From assembly GCA_018262385.1 (NCBI GenBank), contig JAGSPQ010000340.1, positions 1 to 7,031 of the forward strand: a DNA stretch of 7,031 nt, in the 5' to 3' direction. The DNA comes from Myxococcaceae bacterium (GTDB lineage Bacteria; Myxococcota; Myxococcia; Myxococcales; Myxococcaceae). The notes beneath the pieces were generated by a model. It made no database searches. It was not told the DNA's origin and saw only the letters and a list, made by a program, of their open reading frames with translations. Position numbers and translations under genes: made by a program. This document shows, in pieces, positions 1 to 6,587 of the stretch (within the stretch, counting starts at the first letter, position 1; the number at the start of each line of letters is the position of its first letter).

Positions 1-837
1 CTGCTCGGCGCGCCCGGCCTTCTCGTCCTCCTCGCGTTTCTCGTTCGCCGCCCGGCGCTCCTTCTCCACCGCGGCTCGGGCCTTGGCGTGCTTCTCGTAC
101 CGCTCGATCGCCTCCCGCTCTTCCTTCTCTTCGCGGATCGCGGCGGCCTTCTCCTCCTTCACTTTCGCCGCCGCGAGGGCTTTGGCTTCCTTCGCCTGCT
201 GCGCCTGGGCCAGCTTCTCGGCCTGCTCGGCCTTCGCTGCCTCGCGCACCGCCCGCTCGGCGGCGGCCTTCAGTTCCTGCTCGGTCTTCGGCTCCGGCGG
301 CTTTTGCTCCTCGAGCCGGGGCTGCTCGACTTCGCTCGGCGGCACGTCGGCCTCCACGAACGCAGTCTCGGGCCGGCCGACCAGCGCCACCCTCACCTCG
401 ACGCTCGGCTGCAGGTCCGCCCGGGTGGAGACCTCGATCGCCAGCTGATCGGGGGCCACCTCTGCCTCGTCGGCGAGCCGCAGCAGCTCTCCGCTGCGCC
501 TCACCGCCTCGGTGAACAGCGCCGGATCCACCGGCGCCGAGGTGCGAACCAGCAGATCATTCTTCGACAGCGCGGCACACCGGGCGAGGACGAGGAAGGC
601 CTCGCGGTCGCTCGCGAGCACGCTCTTTCCTCCCGCCTCGAAGCGCACCTCGATCGCCTTGATCACCTCGGCCGGCCCGAAGCCGCGGGTCAGGTCCGCC
701 GGCTTCACCTCGATCGTGCCGGCCGGGAGCGCGAGGTCGCACTGGCTGAAGTCACGGGCCAGCGACGCCGGCGCCTGGCCGAGGGCCAGCGAGGCGAGGA
801 GCGCCAGCGTGGGCGCGGCGTGTCGCGGCGGGTTCAC
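1..837 (-). CDS. N-terminal part of an exported protein with an Ala/Glu/Lys-rich coiled coil (3' end outside window)
   Basis: The frame is open from a GTG at 837 to the window edge, 279 residues with no stop. The GTG overlaps the NHL stop as GTGA, which implies translational coupling; no strong Shine-Dalgarno is visible. Residues 1-27 are a plausible signal peptide (LALLASLALG hydrophobic core, cleavage after ASLA). Residues about 28-155 are a mixed alpha/beta globular region with Cys33 and Cys87, containing LLVRTSAPVDPALFTEAVRR then LAIEVS. The order strand, helix, strand weakly recalls an OmpA-like peptidoglycan-binding domain, but the diagnostic residues are not clear and I do not assign it. 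Residues 162-184 are Pro/Glu-rich, and from 185 onward the chain is almost entirely Ala, Glu, Lys, Arg and Gln, as in TolA- or TonB-like periplasm-spanning helices. Function is unknown; position in the operon suggests an envelope-anchoring or spacing role for the cytochrome system. Confidence 0.8.
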   Translation of the reverse strand, partial: MNPPRHAAPTLALLASLALGQAPASLARDFSQCDLALPAGTIEVKPADLTRGFGPAEVIKAIEVRFEAGGKSVLASDREAFLVLARCAALSKNDLLVRTSAPVDPALFTEAVRRSGELLRLADEAEVAPDQLAIEVSTRADLQPSVEVRVALVGRPETAFVEADVPPSEVEQPRLEEQKPPEPKTEQELKAAAERAVREAAKAEQAEKLAQAQQAKEAKALAAAKVKEEKAAAIREEKEEREAIERYEKHAKARAAVEKERRAANEKREEDEKAGRAEQ

Positions 838-1739
838 TTGGCGCCGGTAGAGAACACCTGGACGCGGTTGTTGAGGGTGTCTGCCAGGTAGGCGGCGCCG
901 TCGCCGGTCAGGCAGAGCTGGCCCGGGTAATTCACCAGCCCGTTCATCGCGCCGACGCTCAGCTGCCGACCCATGTAGCTGCCGTCGGCGCCGAAGATCG
1001 CGACCCCGTTGCCGTGCCGATCGACCACGAACAGCCGGCCCCGGCCCGTGGTGAGGTAGGTGGGGAAGCTCATCTTGTCCTTCAGCTTCGAGGCGAGCGA
1101 ACGGAAGGCGGTGGCGGTCTTCTCGGCGATCCAGATCGTTCCGCCGACGGCGTCGAGGGCGAAGAGGTTCCCGGCCGCGTCGACCGCGATGTCGGTCACC
1201 GCCTGGGTCTCCTTCGGCAGGGGGATCTCCGAGGCGAGCGTTCCGGAAGAGTCGAGCAGCAGCACCCGCCGGCCCGCCACGTCGAGCAGGTAGACGTTGT
1301 CGCGCGCGTCGAGCTTGAAAGCGCCGACCACCACCGAGCTCCGGTTGGCAGCCCCGGCGGCCTGCACCGTCCCCCCGAAGGTGCCGTTGGCGGCGATCCG
1401 CACCACCTGGTGGGTCTTTCCGTCGAGCGCGAGCACGTTCCCCTTGCTGTCGATCTGAAGCCGGATCGGCGCGGACAGCTGGGGCAGCTTGATCTCCTCT
1501 CCGCCGGTGACCCGTCCCTCTTTGACGTTGAACAACAGCACCCGCCGGTTGCCGGTGTCGCCGACCACCAGGGCGCCACGCTCGGTGCACGCCACGCCTT
1601 CCGGCGCCTTCAGCGGGCCGACGACCGCCTCGTAGATCGTGCTCTCGTGGACGAACGCAATCGACTGGGCCCGGGCAACGGCGGGGAACAGCCCGGCGGC
1701 GACGGCGAGAAGAAAGATCGCTGGGATCGATCGGGGCAT
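834..1739 (-). CDS. Exported six-bladed NHL-type beta-propeller protein
   Basis: A 301-residue protein with a clear signal peptide (AIFLLAVAAGLFPAVARA, cleavage after Ala24). Six repeats of about 28 residues fit NHL blades: around 43-70 (GALVVGDTGNRRVLLF), 89-116 (GNVLALDGKTHQVVRI), 136-163 (DNVYLLDVAGRRVLLLD), 179-206 (GNLFALDAVGGTIWIA), 224-251 (GRLFVVDRHGNGVAIFG) and 270-297 (AAYLADTLNNRVQVF). Each has the 'G-x-hydrophobic-x-D-x-x-(N/G)-x-(R/V)-V' signature. The blades fill the mature protein, leaving no room for another domain. NHL propellers usually bind proteins or other ligands. Such genes are often seen next to multihaem cytochrome genes in metal-reducing delta-proteobacteria, where their exact role is unsettled. 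A scaffold or docking function for the cytochromes is inference. There is no CXXCH and only two Cys (51 and 276), on the first and last blades, which could be close in a closed ring. It starts 3 nt after the cytochrome stop. Confidence 0.88.
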   Translation of the reverse strand: MPRSIPAIFLLAVAAGLFPAVARAQSIAFVHESTIYEAVVGPLKAPEGVACTERGALVVGDTGNRRVLLFNVKEGRVTGGEEIKLPQLSAPIRLQIDSKGNVLALDGKTHQVVRIAANGTFGGTVQAAGAANRSSVVVGAFKLDARDNVYLLDVAGRRVLLLDSSGTLASEIPLPKETQAVTDIAVDAAGNLFALDAVGGTIWIAEKTATAFRSLASKLKDKMSFPTYLTTGRGRLFVVDRHGNGVAIFGADGSYMGRQLSVGAMNGLVNYPGQLCLTGDGAAYLADTLNNRVQVFSTGAK

Positions 1740-1742
1740 CCG

Positions 1743-1750
1743 TCACCTCT
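1743..1750 (-). promoter_or_regulatory. Shine-Dalgarno of the NHL gene overlapping the cytochrome stop
   Basis: On the minus strand this reads AGAGGTGA, 3 nt before the ATG at 1739, and its last three bases are the TGA of the cytochrome gene. Only ribosomes that read the post-frameshift frame would terminate here, so the frameshift may reduce coupled translation of the NHL gene, though the strong site should also recruit ribosomes directly. Confidence 0.65.
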
Positions 1751-2863
1751 TGAACTGCTCGTGGCACTTCACGCACAGATCAGACGTCGTCGCGTACGGG
1801 ATCAGGTGCTTGAACTCGGTGCCGTGCGACCGGTGGCAGCTCAGACAATCCACTACCAGGTTCGGGTTGCGCGGGTCCTTCGCCTTCGCGCCCATCGGGT
1901 GGCCCATGTGCTTGAGCGGGTCGTGACAGGTGGCGCACGACTCGAGCACGTCCGACTTGGTCAGCCCGATCGCCGCGAGGCGTGCGGGCTGTGGCAGGAC
2001 AGGCAGTTGCCGTCCGCCGCCGGGCGGTGCAGCCGCGCGCTGTCCGTCATCTTGTCCATCATCTCCGAGTGGCAGTTGCGGCACAGCTGAGGCGACGGGC
2101 TGCGGGTCTTGAGCGCGTTGGCCGAGCTGGCCGGCTCGTGGCACTTCGCGCAGTCCTGCTTCGCCACCGGCGGGTGAACCGTCTGGTAGAGCAGGCCCTT
2201 GCGATCCGAGCCGTGCGGATCGTGGCAGGTGGTGCAGCGCGCCTTCGCCACCGGGTAGTTGGAGTGCTGCCGGGCAAAGATCGCCTTGTCGGTCGGGTGG
2301 CAGCTGACGCACATCTCGGGCACGTCGGCCTTCAGCAGCGACCGGCCCTTCTCCGAGCCGTGCGGGTTGTGGCACTCGGTGCAGCCCTTCTCGACCACCG
2401 GCTTGTGCTTGAACTTGGCGCTGGCGGCCGCGAGGGCGATCTTCTCGTGACAGCCGGCGCACAGCTCGTTGCCCGCGCCGATCAGGATGTTCTTGTTCGC
2501 TGAGGCGTGCGGGTCGTGGCAGCTGACGCACTTCCCCTCGGCCACTGGCTGGTGGCTGCTGCCGATCGCCGTCACCGGCGGCACGGTGGTGTCGTGGCAC
2601 TTGAGGCACAGCGCGCCTCCCGGCAGCTCGAGCAGCTTGGCGTGGGACGACGCGTGGGGGTTGTGGCAGCCGGTACAGACCCTCGCCTTCACCGGCGTGT
2701 GGACGAAGGCCCGCTTGAGCACCTCGATCTGGAACTGATCGTGGCAGCCCAGGCAGAGCTTCCCGTCGGCGCCGGGCTGCAGCTTGAACGCGGCGTTCGG
2801 CAAGGTCGCGACCGGCGCCGCGCCGGTGACGAGCAGAAGGATCAAGGTCGCGGAAGAGATCAT
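1743..2863 (-). CDS. 14-heme c-type cytochrome (doubled-CXXCH family), interrupted by a frameshift near 1980
   Basis: The ATG at 2863 overlaps the upstream TGA as ATGA, with an AAGGCGGGG stretch before it. The N-terminus is a signal peptide (MISSATLILLLVTGAAPVAT). The first frame has 11 CXXCH motifs (first at residues 37-41) and then stops at a TGA at 1963-1961 after 300 residues. The -1 frame carries on from CTC at 1979 through three more motifs (CATCH, CLSCH, CVKCH) with linkers typical of the family, ending EQFKR at TGA 1745-1743. Restoring one base gives a 373-residue, 14-heme protein. It follows the 26-heme protein motif by motif through haem 11, including a shared YPV.KA.CTTCHDPH block, so the two are tandem paralogues. 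As written, the product is an 11-heme truncation. The cause may be a sequencing error, a real mutation, or recoding; the first seems most likely because the downstream part shows no decay. The role is presumably electron transfer alongside its neighbour. Confidence 0.88.
1976..1984 (-). other. Frameshift junction in the 14-heme cytochrome
   Basis: On the minus strand the bases are CAC GCC TCG. Frame 1 reads His-Ala-Ser and soon meets TGA; the continuing frame needs CTC starting at 1979. One extra base between 1982 and 1979, for example a third C in the GCC run, would give His-Ala-Leu-Ala-Ala-Ile and restore the 18-residue haem spacer seen elsewhere in both cytochromes. No classical slippery heptamer is present. 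Confidence 0.8.
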
Positions 2864-4827
2864 TTCTGCCCCGCCTTTTTGACGCCCACATGGCAGGTGC
2901 CGCAGTCCCGGGCACCGAACGGCGCGTGCATCACCTGCTTGAAGAACATTCGATCCTTCGAGGTGTGCGGGTCGTGGCAGCGCACGCACTGGATGTCCTT
3001 GGCGGCGATGCCGAAGTGGGCGGGGTCGAAGTCGGCGTCGCCGTGGCACTTCGCGCAGCCGTCGGAGGTGGCCACGATCTGCAGCTTCGGCTGACCCGCC
3101 GAGTGCGGCTTGTGACAGTTGAGGCAGGACTCGACCGGCGCGTGCGTCCGCTGGGAAGCGATCCGCGCCTTCAGCTCTTTGTGGCACGACAGGCAGAGGT
3201 CGGGTGCCGGAGCGAGCAGCAGCGACTTGAGCCCCGACTTGTGCGGGCTGTGGCACTGGGAGCAGTCGCCGTCGGAGAACGCCTTGTGCACGCTGCTGTC
3301 GGCCGCGACCACCTTGGCGGTCTTGGTGTGGCAGTTGAGGCAGGTGGTCTTGGTGTCGCTGACCAACATCCCCTTGGTGTTCGAGCCGTGCGGGTCGTGA
3401 CACTTCAAGCAGTCGCCATCGACGAACGGCTTGTGAGCGGTGCCGGTGTGGGTGGTGACCTTCATCATGTCGGCGTGGCAGCCCTGGCACAGCTTGGCGC
3501 CGGTGGCCTTGAGCAGCTTCGGGTTGTCGGTCGCGTGGCCGCCGTGACAGGCGTTGCACAACCCGTCCTGCACCGGCTTGTGGGTGTGCGCCTTGATGAA
3601 CTTCGACTCGGACTCGGGGTGGCAGGCGTAGCAAACCTGGTCCACCCGGCCCTTCATCATCGCGGGGTAGTTCGAGCCATGCGAGTCGTGGCAGTTGGTG
3701 CACTCGCCGTTGACCAGCGGCTCGTGGACCAGCTTCTTGCCCTTCAGCGCGTCCTTCGTCTTCTGATGGCAGCTGACGCACAGCTCGTTGGTGGTCTTCG
3801 ACAGCAGCCCCTTCTTGCCGGTGTGCGGCCGGTGACAGCTGGCGCAGCCGGTGGCGCTGGTGATCGGCTTGTGGGTGTTCACCACCCGCTCGCTCTTCGC
3901 CTTGTGGCAATCGACGCAGAGGGAGTTGCCGATTCCCCGGGTGAGCTTCGGCCCCACGCCGTCGTGGGGATCATGGCAGGAGGTGCAGTTGCCCTCGGTG
4001 AACGGCTTGTGCTCGACCGGGCCGCCCTTCTTCAGCTCGTCTGCCTCGTGGCAGCCGCCGCACACGTCGTTGCCGGTGGCGGTGAGGGCGAACGGGTTCT
4101 CGGCGGTCTTCTTGACGTGGCAGCCGTCGCACTTCCCGGTGGTGATCGGCGCGTGCACCGACAGGCGCAGCAGCTTCGGCCCATCGGCGGAGTGGGGATC
4201 GTGGCAGGTGGTGCAGGACGCCTTGGTCACCGGGTAGTCGCCGTGCTTCTTCGCGAAGCTCGCGTCCGCCTTGTGGCACTCGGTGCACAGCGTCGGCCCG
4301 TCCGCCTTCAGCAGGTGCTTGGCGTCGGAGGCGTGGGCGAGGTGGCAAGCGCCGCAGCCCTTGTCGGTCATCACCTTGTGGACGTTCTTGCGCTGGAAGG
4401 GCTCGCGCTTGTGACAGCTGAAGCAGGACTCGGCGCCGCCGGTGCGCATCAGGTGCTCGACGTTCGAGCCGTGCGCGTCGTGGCACTTCACGCAGGTGCC
4501 CTTGCGAACCGCGTCGTGGACCACCTTCTTGTCCAGCCCGAGCGCCTTGGCGTCGTGGCAGGACACGCACAGCGCGTTCCCCTGCTTCTTCAGCACCAGG
4601 GTGGGCACGATCCCGTGCCGCAGGTGGCAATCGCCACACTTCCGATCCTTCACCCCGGGGTGTTGGTACCTGGCCGGGTCGTACTTGGCGGTGAACTTCG
4701 GATGACAGTCGAGGCAGTCCTTCTGCTTGAAGCCCCGCTCCGCCGCGAAGCTGCTGATCGACAAAAGCAATTGAAACAGCAGGCTCCACCCTGCGAACCG
4801 CACCGACGATCGGCGCCTTGGCGCCAC
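2860..4827 (-). CDS. Exported 26-heme c-type cytochrome (doubled-CXXCH family)
   Basis: A 655-residue protein with a GTG start. It has a basic N-terminus (MAPRRRSSVR), a hydrophobic stretch to about residue 27 and probable cleavage near SFA/AE. I count 26 canonical CXXCH haem-attachment motifs, the first at residues 38-42 and the last at 642-646, about one per 24 mature residues. Motifs mostly alternate. One type is followed by a His two residues on (CxxCHDPH, CxxCHSPH, CxxCHRPH) and an 18-residue spacer. The other is followed by about 18-23 residues containing 'H-x-P' before the next Cys. These extra His residues are good candidates for distal axial ligands, so bis-His low-spin haems are likely. 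This is the paired-CXXCH architecture of periplasmic and extracellular electron-transfer cytochromes. There is no transmembrane segment after the signal peptide, no lipobox Cys and no recognisable catalytic domain, so an electron conduit or capacitor is more likely than an enzyme. Its TGA overlaps the ATG of the next cytochrome. Confidence 0.95.
   Translation of the reverse strand: MAPRRRSSVRFAGWSLLFQLLLSISSFAAERGFKQKDCLDCHPKFTAKYDPARYQHPGVKDRKCGDCHLRHGIVPTLVLKKQGNALCVSCHDAKALGLDKKVVHDAVRKGTCVKCHDAHGSNVEHLMRTGGAESCFSCHKREPFQRKNVHKVMTDKGCGACHLAHASDAKHLLKADGPTLCTECHKADASFAKKHGDYPVTKASCTTCHDPHSADGPKLLRLSVHAPITTGKCDGCHVKKTAENPFALTATGNDVCGGCHEADELKKGGPVEHKPFTEGNCTSCHDPHDGVGPKLTRGIGNSLCVDCHKAKSERVVNTHKPITSATGCASCHRPHTGKKGLLSKTTNELCVSCHQKTKDALKGKKLVHEPLVNGECTNCHDSHGSNYPAMMKGRVDQVCYACHPESESKFIKAHTHKPVQDGLCNACHGGHATDNPKLLKATGAKLCQGCHADMMKVTTHTGTAHKPFVDGDCLKCHDPHGSNTKGMLVSDTKTTCLNCHTKTAKVVAADSSVHKAFSDGDCSQCHSPHKSGLKSLLLAPAPDLCLSCHKELKARIASQRTHAPVESCLNCHKPHSAGQPKLQIVATSDGCAKCHGDADFDPAHFGIAAKDIQCVRCHDPHTSKDRMFFKQVMHAPFGARDCGTCHVGVKKAGQK
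2890..4716 (-). repeat. Array of about 13 paired-CXXCH modules within the 26-heme cytochrome
   Basis: Protein-level tandem repeats run from haem motif 1 to 26. Ten of the short spacers between a 'CxxCHxxH'-type motif and the next Cys (one of these lacks the His) are exactly 18 residues, and one is 17. Two hybrid spacers of 23 residues (after motifs 8 and 25) carry a late 'VHAP/MHAP' and lead directly to another motif, breaking the strict alternation. DNA identity between modules is limited to the CXXCH codons and nearby positions. Confidence 0.8.
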
Positions 4828-4829
4828 GT

Positions 4830-6545
4830 TCAGCGCCCCACCTTCTTGACGTAGATCTTCACCGCGTGCGCTTTGCGCAGCTTGGTCGCCCAGACCTTGA
4901 CCGACTTGCCGAGCTGGTCCCCGAAGAGCTTGTCGTTGACGGCCTGGCGGGCCTGGTCGAACGGCTGCAGCTCGGCCGGCGTCACCTGGGTGACGTGGAT
5001 GACGTAGAACTGCCCCTCCGGCCCCGGGTAGAGGCGGAAGTCACCCTTCTTCGCGTTGGCCAGCAGCGCAGCCAGGTCGGGCGGGACCCCCGAGGCAGAC
5101 AGGGTGCCGGCGATCTCGATCTTCCGATCCTCGGGTTTGACCTGCCCTTCGGCGTTGGCGTTGAGCCACTTGAAGTCGGTCTTGGCCTGGAGCTTGGTCA
5201 ACGCGGCCTGCGCCTCCTTCACGCTGGTGAAGGCCAGGCTCTCCAGCGTGTAGAACGCCGGGTAGGTGTAGTCCTTCTTGTGCTGCTCGTAGTACTTGCG
5301 CGCCGCCGGCTCATCCAGCTTGAGCCCGGGGACGATCACGGTCTCCATGAACTTGCTGAACAGGGCGCCGGTGATGTGGTCGGCCACCATCTGCTTGAAC
5401 TCGGGGCGGTCGACGATCTTCTCCCGCGCCACCTCGAGCGGCACCACCCGCCGCGAGATCAGCGCGTCGAAGACGACCAGCTTCTCGCGGTTGAGCTTCT
5501 TCTCCGCCGAGGCCCGATCCACCCCGTGGAAGAAGCTCTGTTGCAGCGCGGCGGCCAGCTCGGCAACGGTGAGCGGCTCCCCGCCTTCGATCTCGGCCAG
5601 CACCCGGGTGTCCTTGAGCATCGCGGCGAAGCCCGGCTCCTTGGCTTCGAAGTTGAGGTTGGCGAGCAGCTTCTCGTCGGGCTTGACGTACCGCTTCACC
5701 ACCCCCGCGTAGTACTTCACCATCGCGTCCCGCTTCAGGCGGCCGACCAGCTGGGACTCGGCCGCGGCCTTCGCCTCCGGATCTTCGGGGTAGCGGACGT
5801 CCTCGTACTTGACGATCGCGTACCCACCCGGCACCTGCACCGGAGGGCTCAGCTCGTTGAGCTTGAGCTTCTGCAGCGCGGCCTCCACCGGCGCGTAGAG
5901 CTTGGGCCGCGGCAGGAACTGCGCGTCCTCGCCTCCCCGCGCCTTCTTCTCGGCGACCAGCTGCTTGACCAGCGCCTCGAACGGCTTGCCGGCCTTCAGA
6001 TCGGCGGCCAGCTTCTTCGCGTCGTCTTCCTTTGTGACCAGCACCGACTTGACCTTCCACTCGCGGGTCGCGTCTTTGTAGAGGCGATCGACCTCGACCG
6101 GGTCGGGAGTGATCGTCCCGGTCACCGTCTGCTTCAGCATCTCCTGCATCGCGGTGTTCTTGAACTCCTCCACCGACTTGAGGAACTCGGGGGTCTGATC
6201 CATCCCCATGTTCCGGGCCTCGCCGGCGAGCAGCCGGGCGTCGATCACCCGGTCGAGCAGCGGCCCGTAGTCGATCTTGGTCGCCTTCGCGCCCCCGGCG
6301 CGGGCGGTGTGCGACTTCATCAGCACCGCGCCGAGATCCTGGAGCGTGATCGCCTCGTCCCCGAGGTGGGCGACGGTGATGGTCGCCGCGTCATCCGCGA
6401 AGATGTGCGCCTCCAGGTACTCGTAGGTCAGCAGCGGGGGCCTGGCCGGCGCCGCCCGCCCGGCCGCCGGGGCGAGGACGAGGGCCGCACCGAACAGGGC
6501 CCGGGAGAGGTTCACGAAGGAGAAGCTCACGTTGGAGGGGCTCAT
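4830..6545 (-). CDS. Exported SurA/PpiC-like foldase with two degenerate parvulin repeats
   Basis: A 571-residue protein from the ATG at 6545. A signal peptide covers residues 1-31 (hydrophobic SRALFGAALVLAPAAG, cleavage likely after GRAA). Two similar halves follow. In repeat 1, residues about 55-160 are a SurA_N-like helical region opening with VAHLGDEAITLQDL, and 163-250 are a parvulin-like fold (KVKSVLV, then AGKPFEALVKQL, then LSPPVQVPGGYAIVKYEDV). In repeat 2, about 315-425 is a matching helical region (LAEIEGGEPLTVAEL) and 427-521 a more diverged parvulin-like fold ending EGQFYVIHVTQ. PpiC-type rotamases usually have a His in the first strand ('HILV') and another in the last ('GYHIIK'). 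Repeat 1 has Ser and Ala there and repeat 2 has neither clearly, so isomerase activity is doubtful and a holdase/chaperone role is more likely (inference). The cytochrome gene follows after 2 nt, suggesting it assists cytochrome folding or export. PpiC proteins are known neighbours of multihaem cytochrome genes in Geobacter-type bacteria. Confidence 0.85.
   Translation of the reverse strand: MSPSNVSFSFVNLSRALFGAALVLAPAAGRAAPARPPLLTYEYLEAHIFADDAATITVAHLGDEAITLQDLGAVLMKSHTARAGGAKATKIDYGPLLDRVIDARLLAGEARNMGMDQTPEFLKSVEEFKNTAMQEMLKQTVTGTITPDPVEVDRLYKDATREWKVKSVLVTKEDDAKKLAADLKAGKPFEALVKQLVAEKKARGGEDAQFLPRPKLYAPVEAALQKLKLNELSPPVQVPGGYAIVKYEDVRYPEDPEAKAAAESQLVGRLKRDAMVKYYAGVVKRYVKPDEKLLANLNFEAKEPGFAAMLKDTRVLAEIEGGEPLTVAELAAALQQSFFHGVDRASAEKKLNREKLVVFDALISRRVVPLEVAREKIVDRPEFKQMVADHITGALFSKFMETVIVPGLKLDEPAARKYYEQHKKDYTYPAFYTLESLAFTSVKEAQAALTKLQAKTDFKWLNANAEGQVKPEDRKIEIAGTLSASGVPPDLAALLANAKKGDFRLYPGPEGQFYVIHVTQVTPAELQPFDQARQAVNDKLFGDQLGKSVKVWATKLRKAHAVKIYVKKVGR
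4836..4844 (-). promoter_or_regulatory. Shine-Dalgarno for the 26-heme cytochrome, inside the foldase 3' end
   Basis: On the minus strand this reads AAGGTGGGG, 8 nt before the GTG start at 4827. It encodes the last residues of the foldase, which ties translation of the two genes together and supports the GTG at 4827 over a second in-frame GTG at 4803, which lacks such a site. Confidence 0.55.
4983..6383 (-). repeat. Internal duplication of the SurA_N-parvulin unit in the foldase
   Basis: Residues about 55-250 and 315-521 can be aligned by eye. Each opens with 'I/L-x-GDE/GGE-x-(I/L)T-x-x-(D/E)L'. Each then has a helix with 'LI/VIxxR' and an 'E(A)R....M/V...PEF' segment, a long amphipathic helix, 'P...V/A.(R/K)LY/YY....(R/K).(W/Y)', and a terminal beta stretch. 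The similarity is at protein level and diverged; no DNA-level direct repeat was seen. Confidence 0.55.
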
Positions 6546-6550
6546 GGGGC

Positions 6551-6558
6551 TCCACCTC
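6551..6558 (-). promoter_or_regulatory. Shine-Dalgarno that sets the foldase start
   Basis: On the minus strand this reads GAGGTGGA, ending 5 nt before the ATG at 6545. The alternative in-frame ATG at 6587 directly follows the upstream TAG, has no comparable purine-rich element, and would put 14 charged residues before the signal peptide. The site therefore favours 6545. Confidence 0.7.
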
Positions 6559-6587
6559 TTTAGCTCTCTCCTAGAAGTTTTTGGCAT

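Noticed and set aside
1..837. Plus-strand frames over the coiled-coil gene (83-448, 88-891, 512-850)
   Set aside because: Low-complexity Ala/Ser/Arg/Leu translations with no domain or start signal; the minus-strand frame has a signal peptide, operon overlap and a coherent coiled coil.
1976..1984. Programmed -1 ribosomal frameshifting in the 14-heme cytochrome
   Set aside because: No X-XXY-YYZ slippery heptamer is present and I did not see a convincing downstream hairpin. A single missing base is a simpler explanation, though not proven.
2864..3910. Minus-strand frame extending the 14-heme cytochrome upstream to 3910
   Set aside because: This part is an out-of-frame reading of the 26-heme gene with no haem motifs. 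The real start is the ATG at 2863, followed by a signal peptide and overlapping the upstream stop.
1770..4730. Recurrent DNA word resembling GTGCGGGTCGTGGCA at about 60-140 bp intervals, possible CRISPR or direct repeats
   Set aside because: Repeats are degenerate, in phase with the reading frame, and each encodes CxxCHDPH. They are protein-coding haem modules, not CRISPR repeats.
2890..4854. Long plus-strand open frame opposite the 26-heme cytochrome (654 codons)
   Set aside because: It is the antisense shadow of a GC-biased gene. The translation is repetitive Val/Gly/Arg/Ala, mirroring CXXCH codons, with no recognisable domain or ribosome site; the minus strand gives 26 perfect haem motifs.
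4818..6563. Long plus-strand open frame opposite the foldase (581 codons)
   Set aside because: Leu/Arg/Gly/His-rich antisense artefact of high GC third positions; the minus-strand frame has a signal peptide, good Shine-Dalgarno and a recognisable fold.
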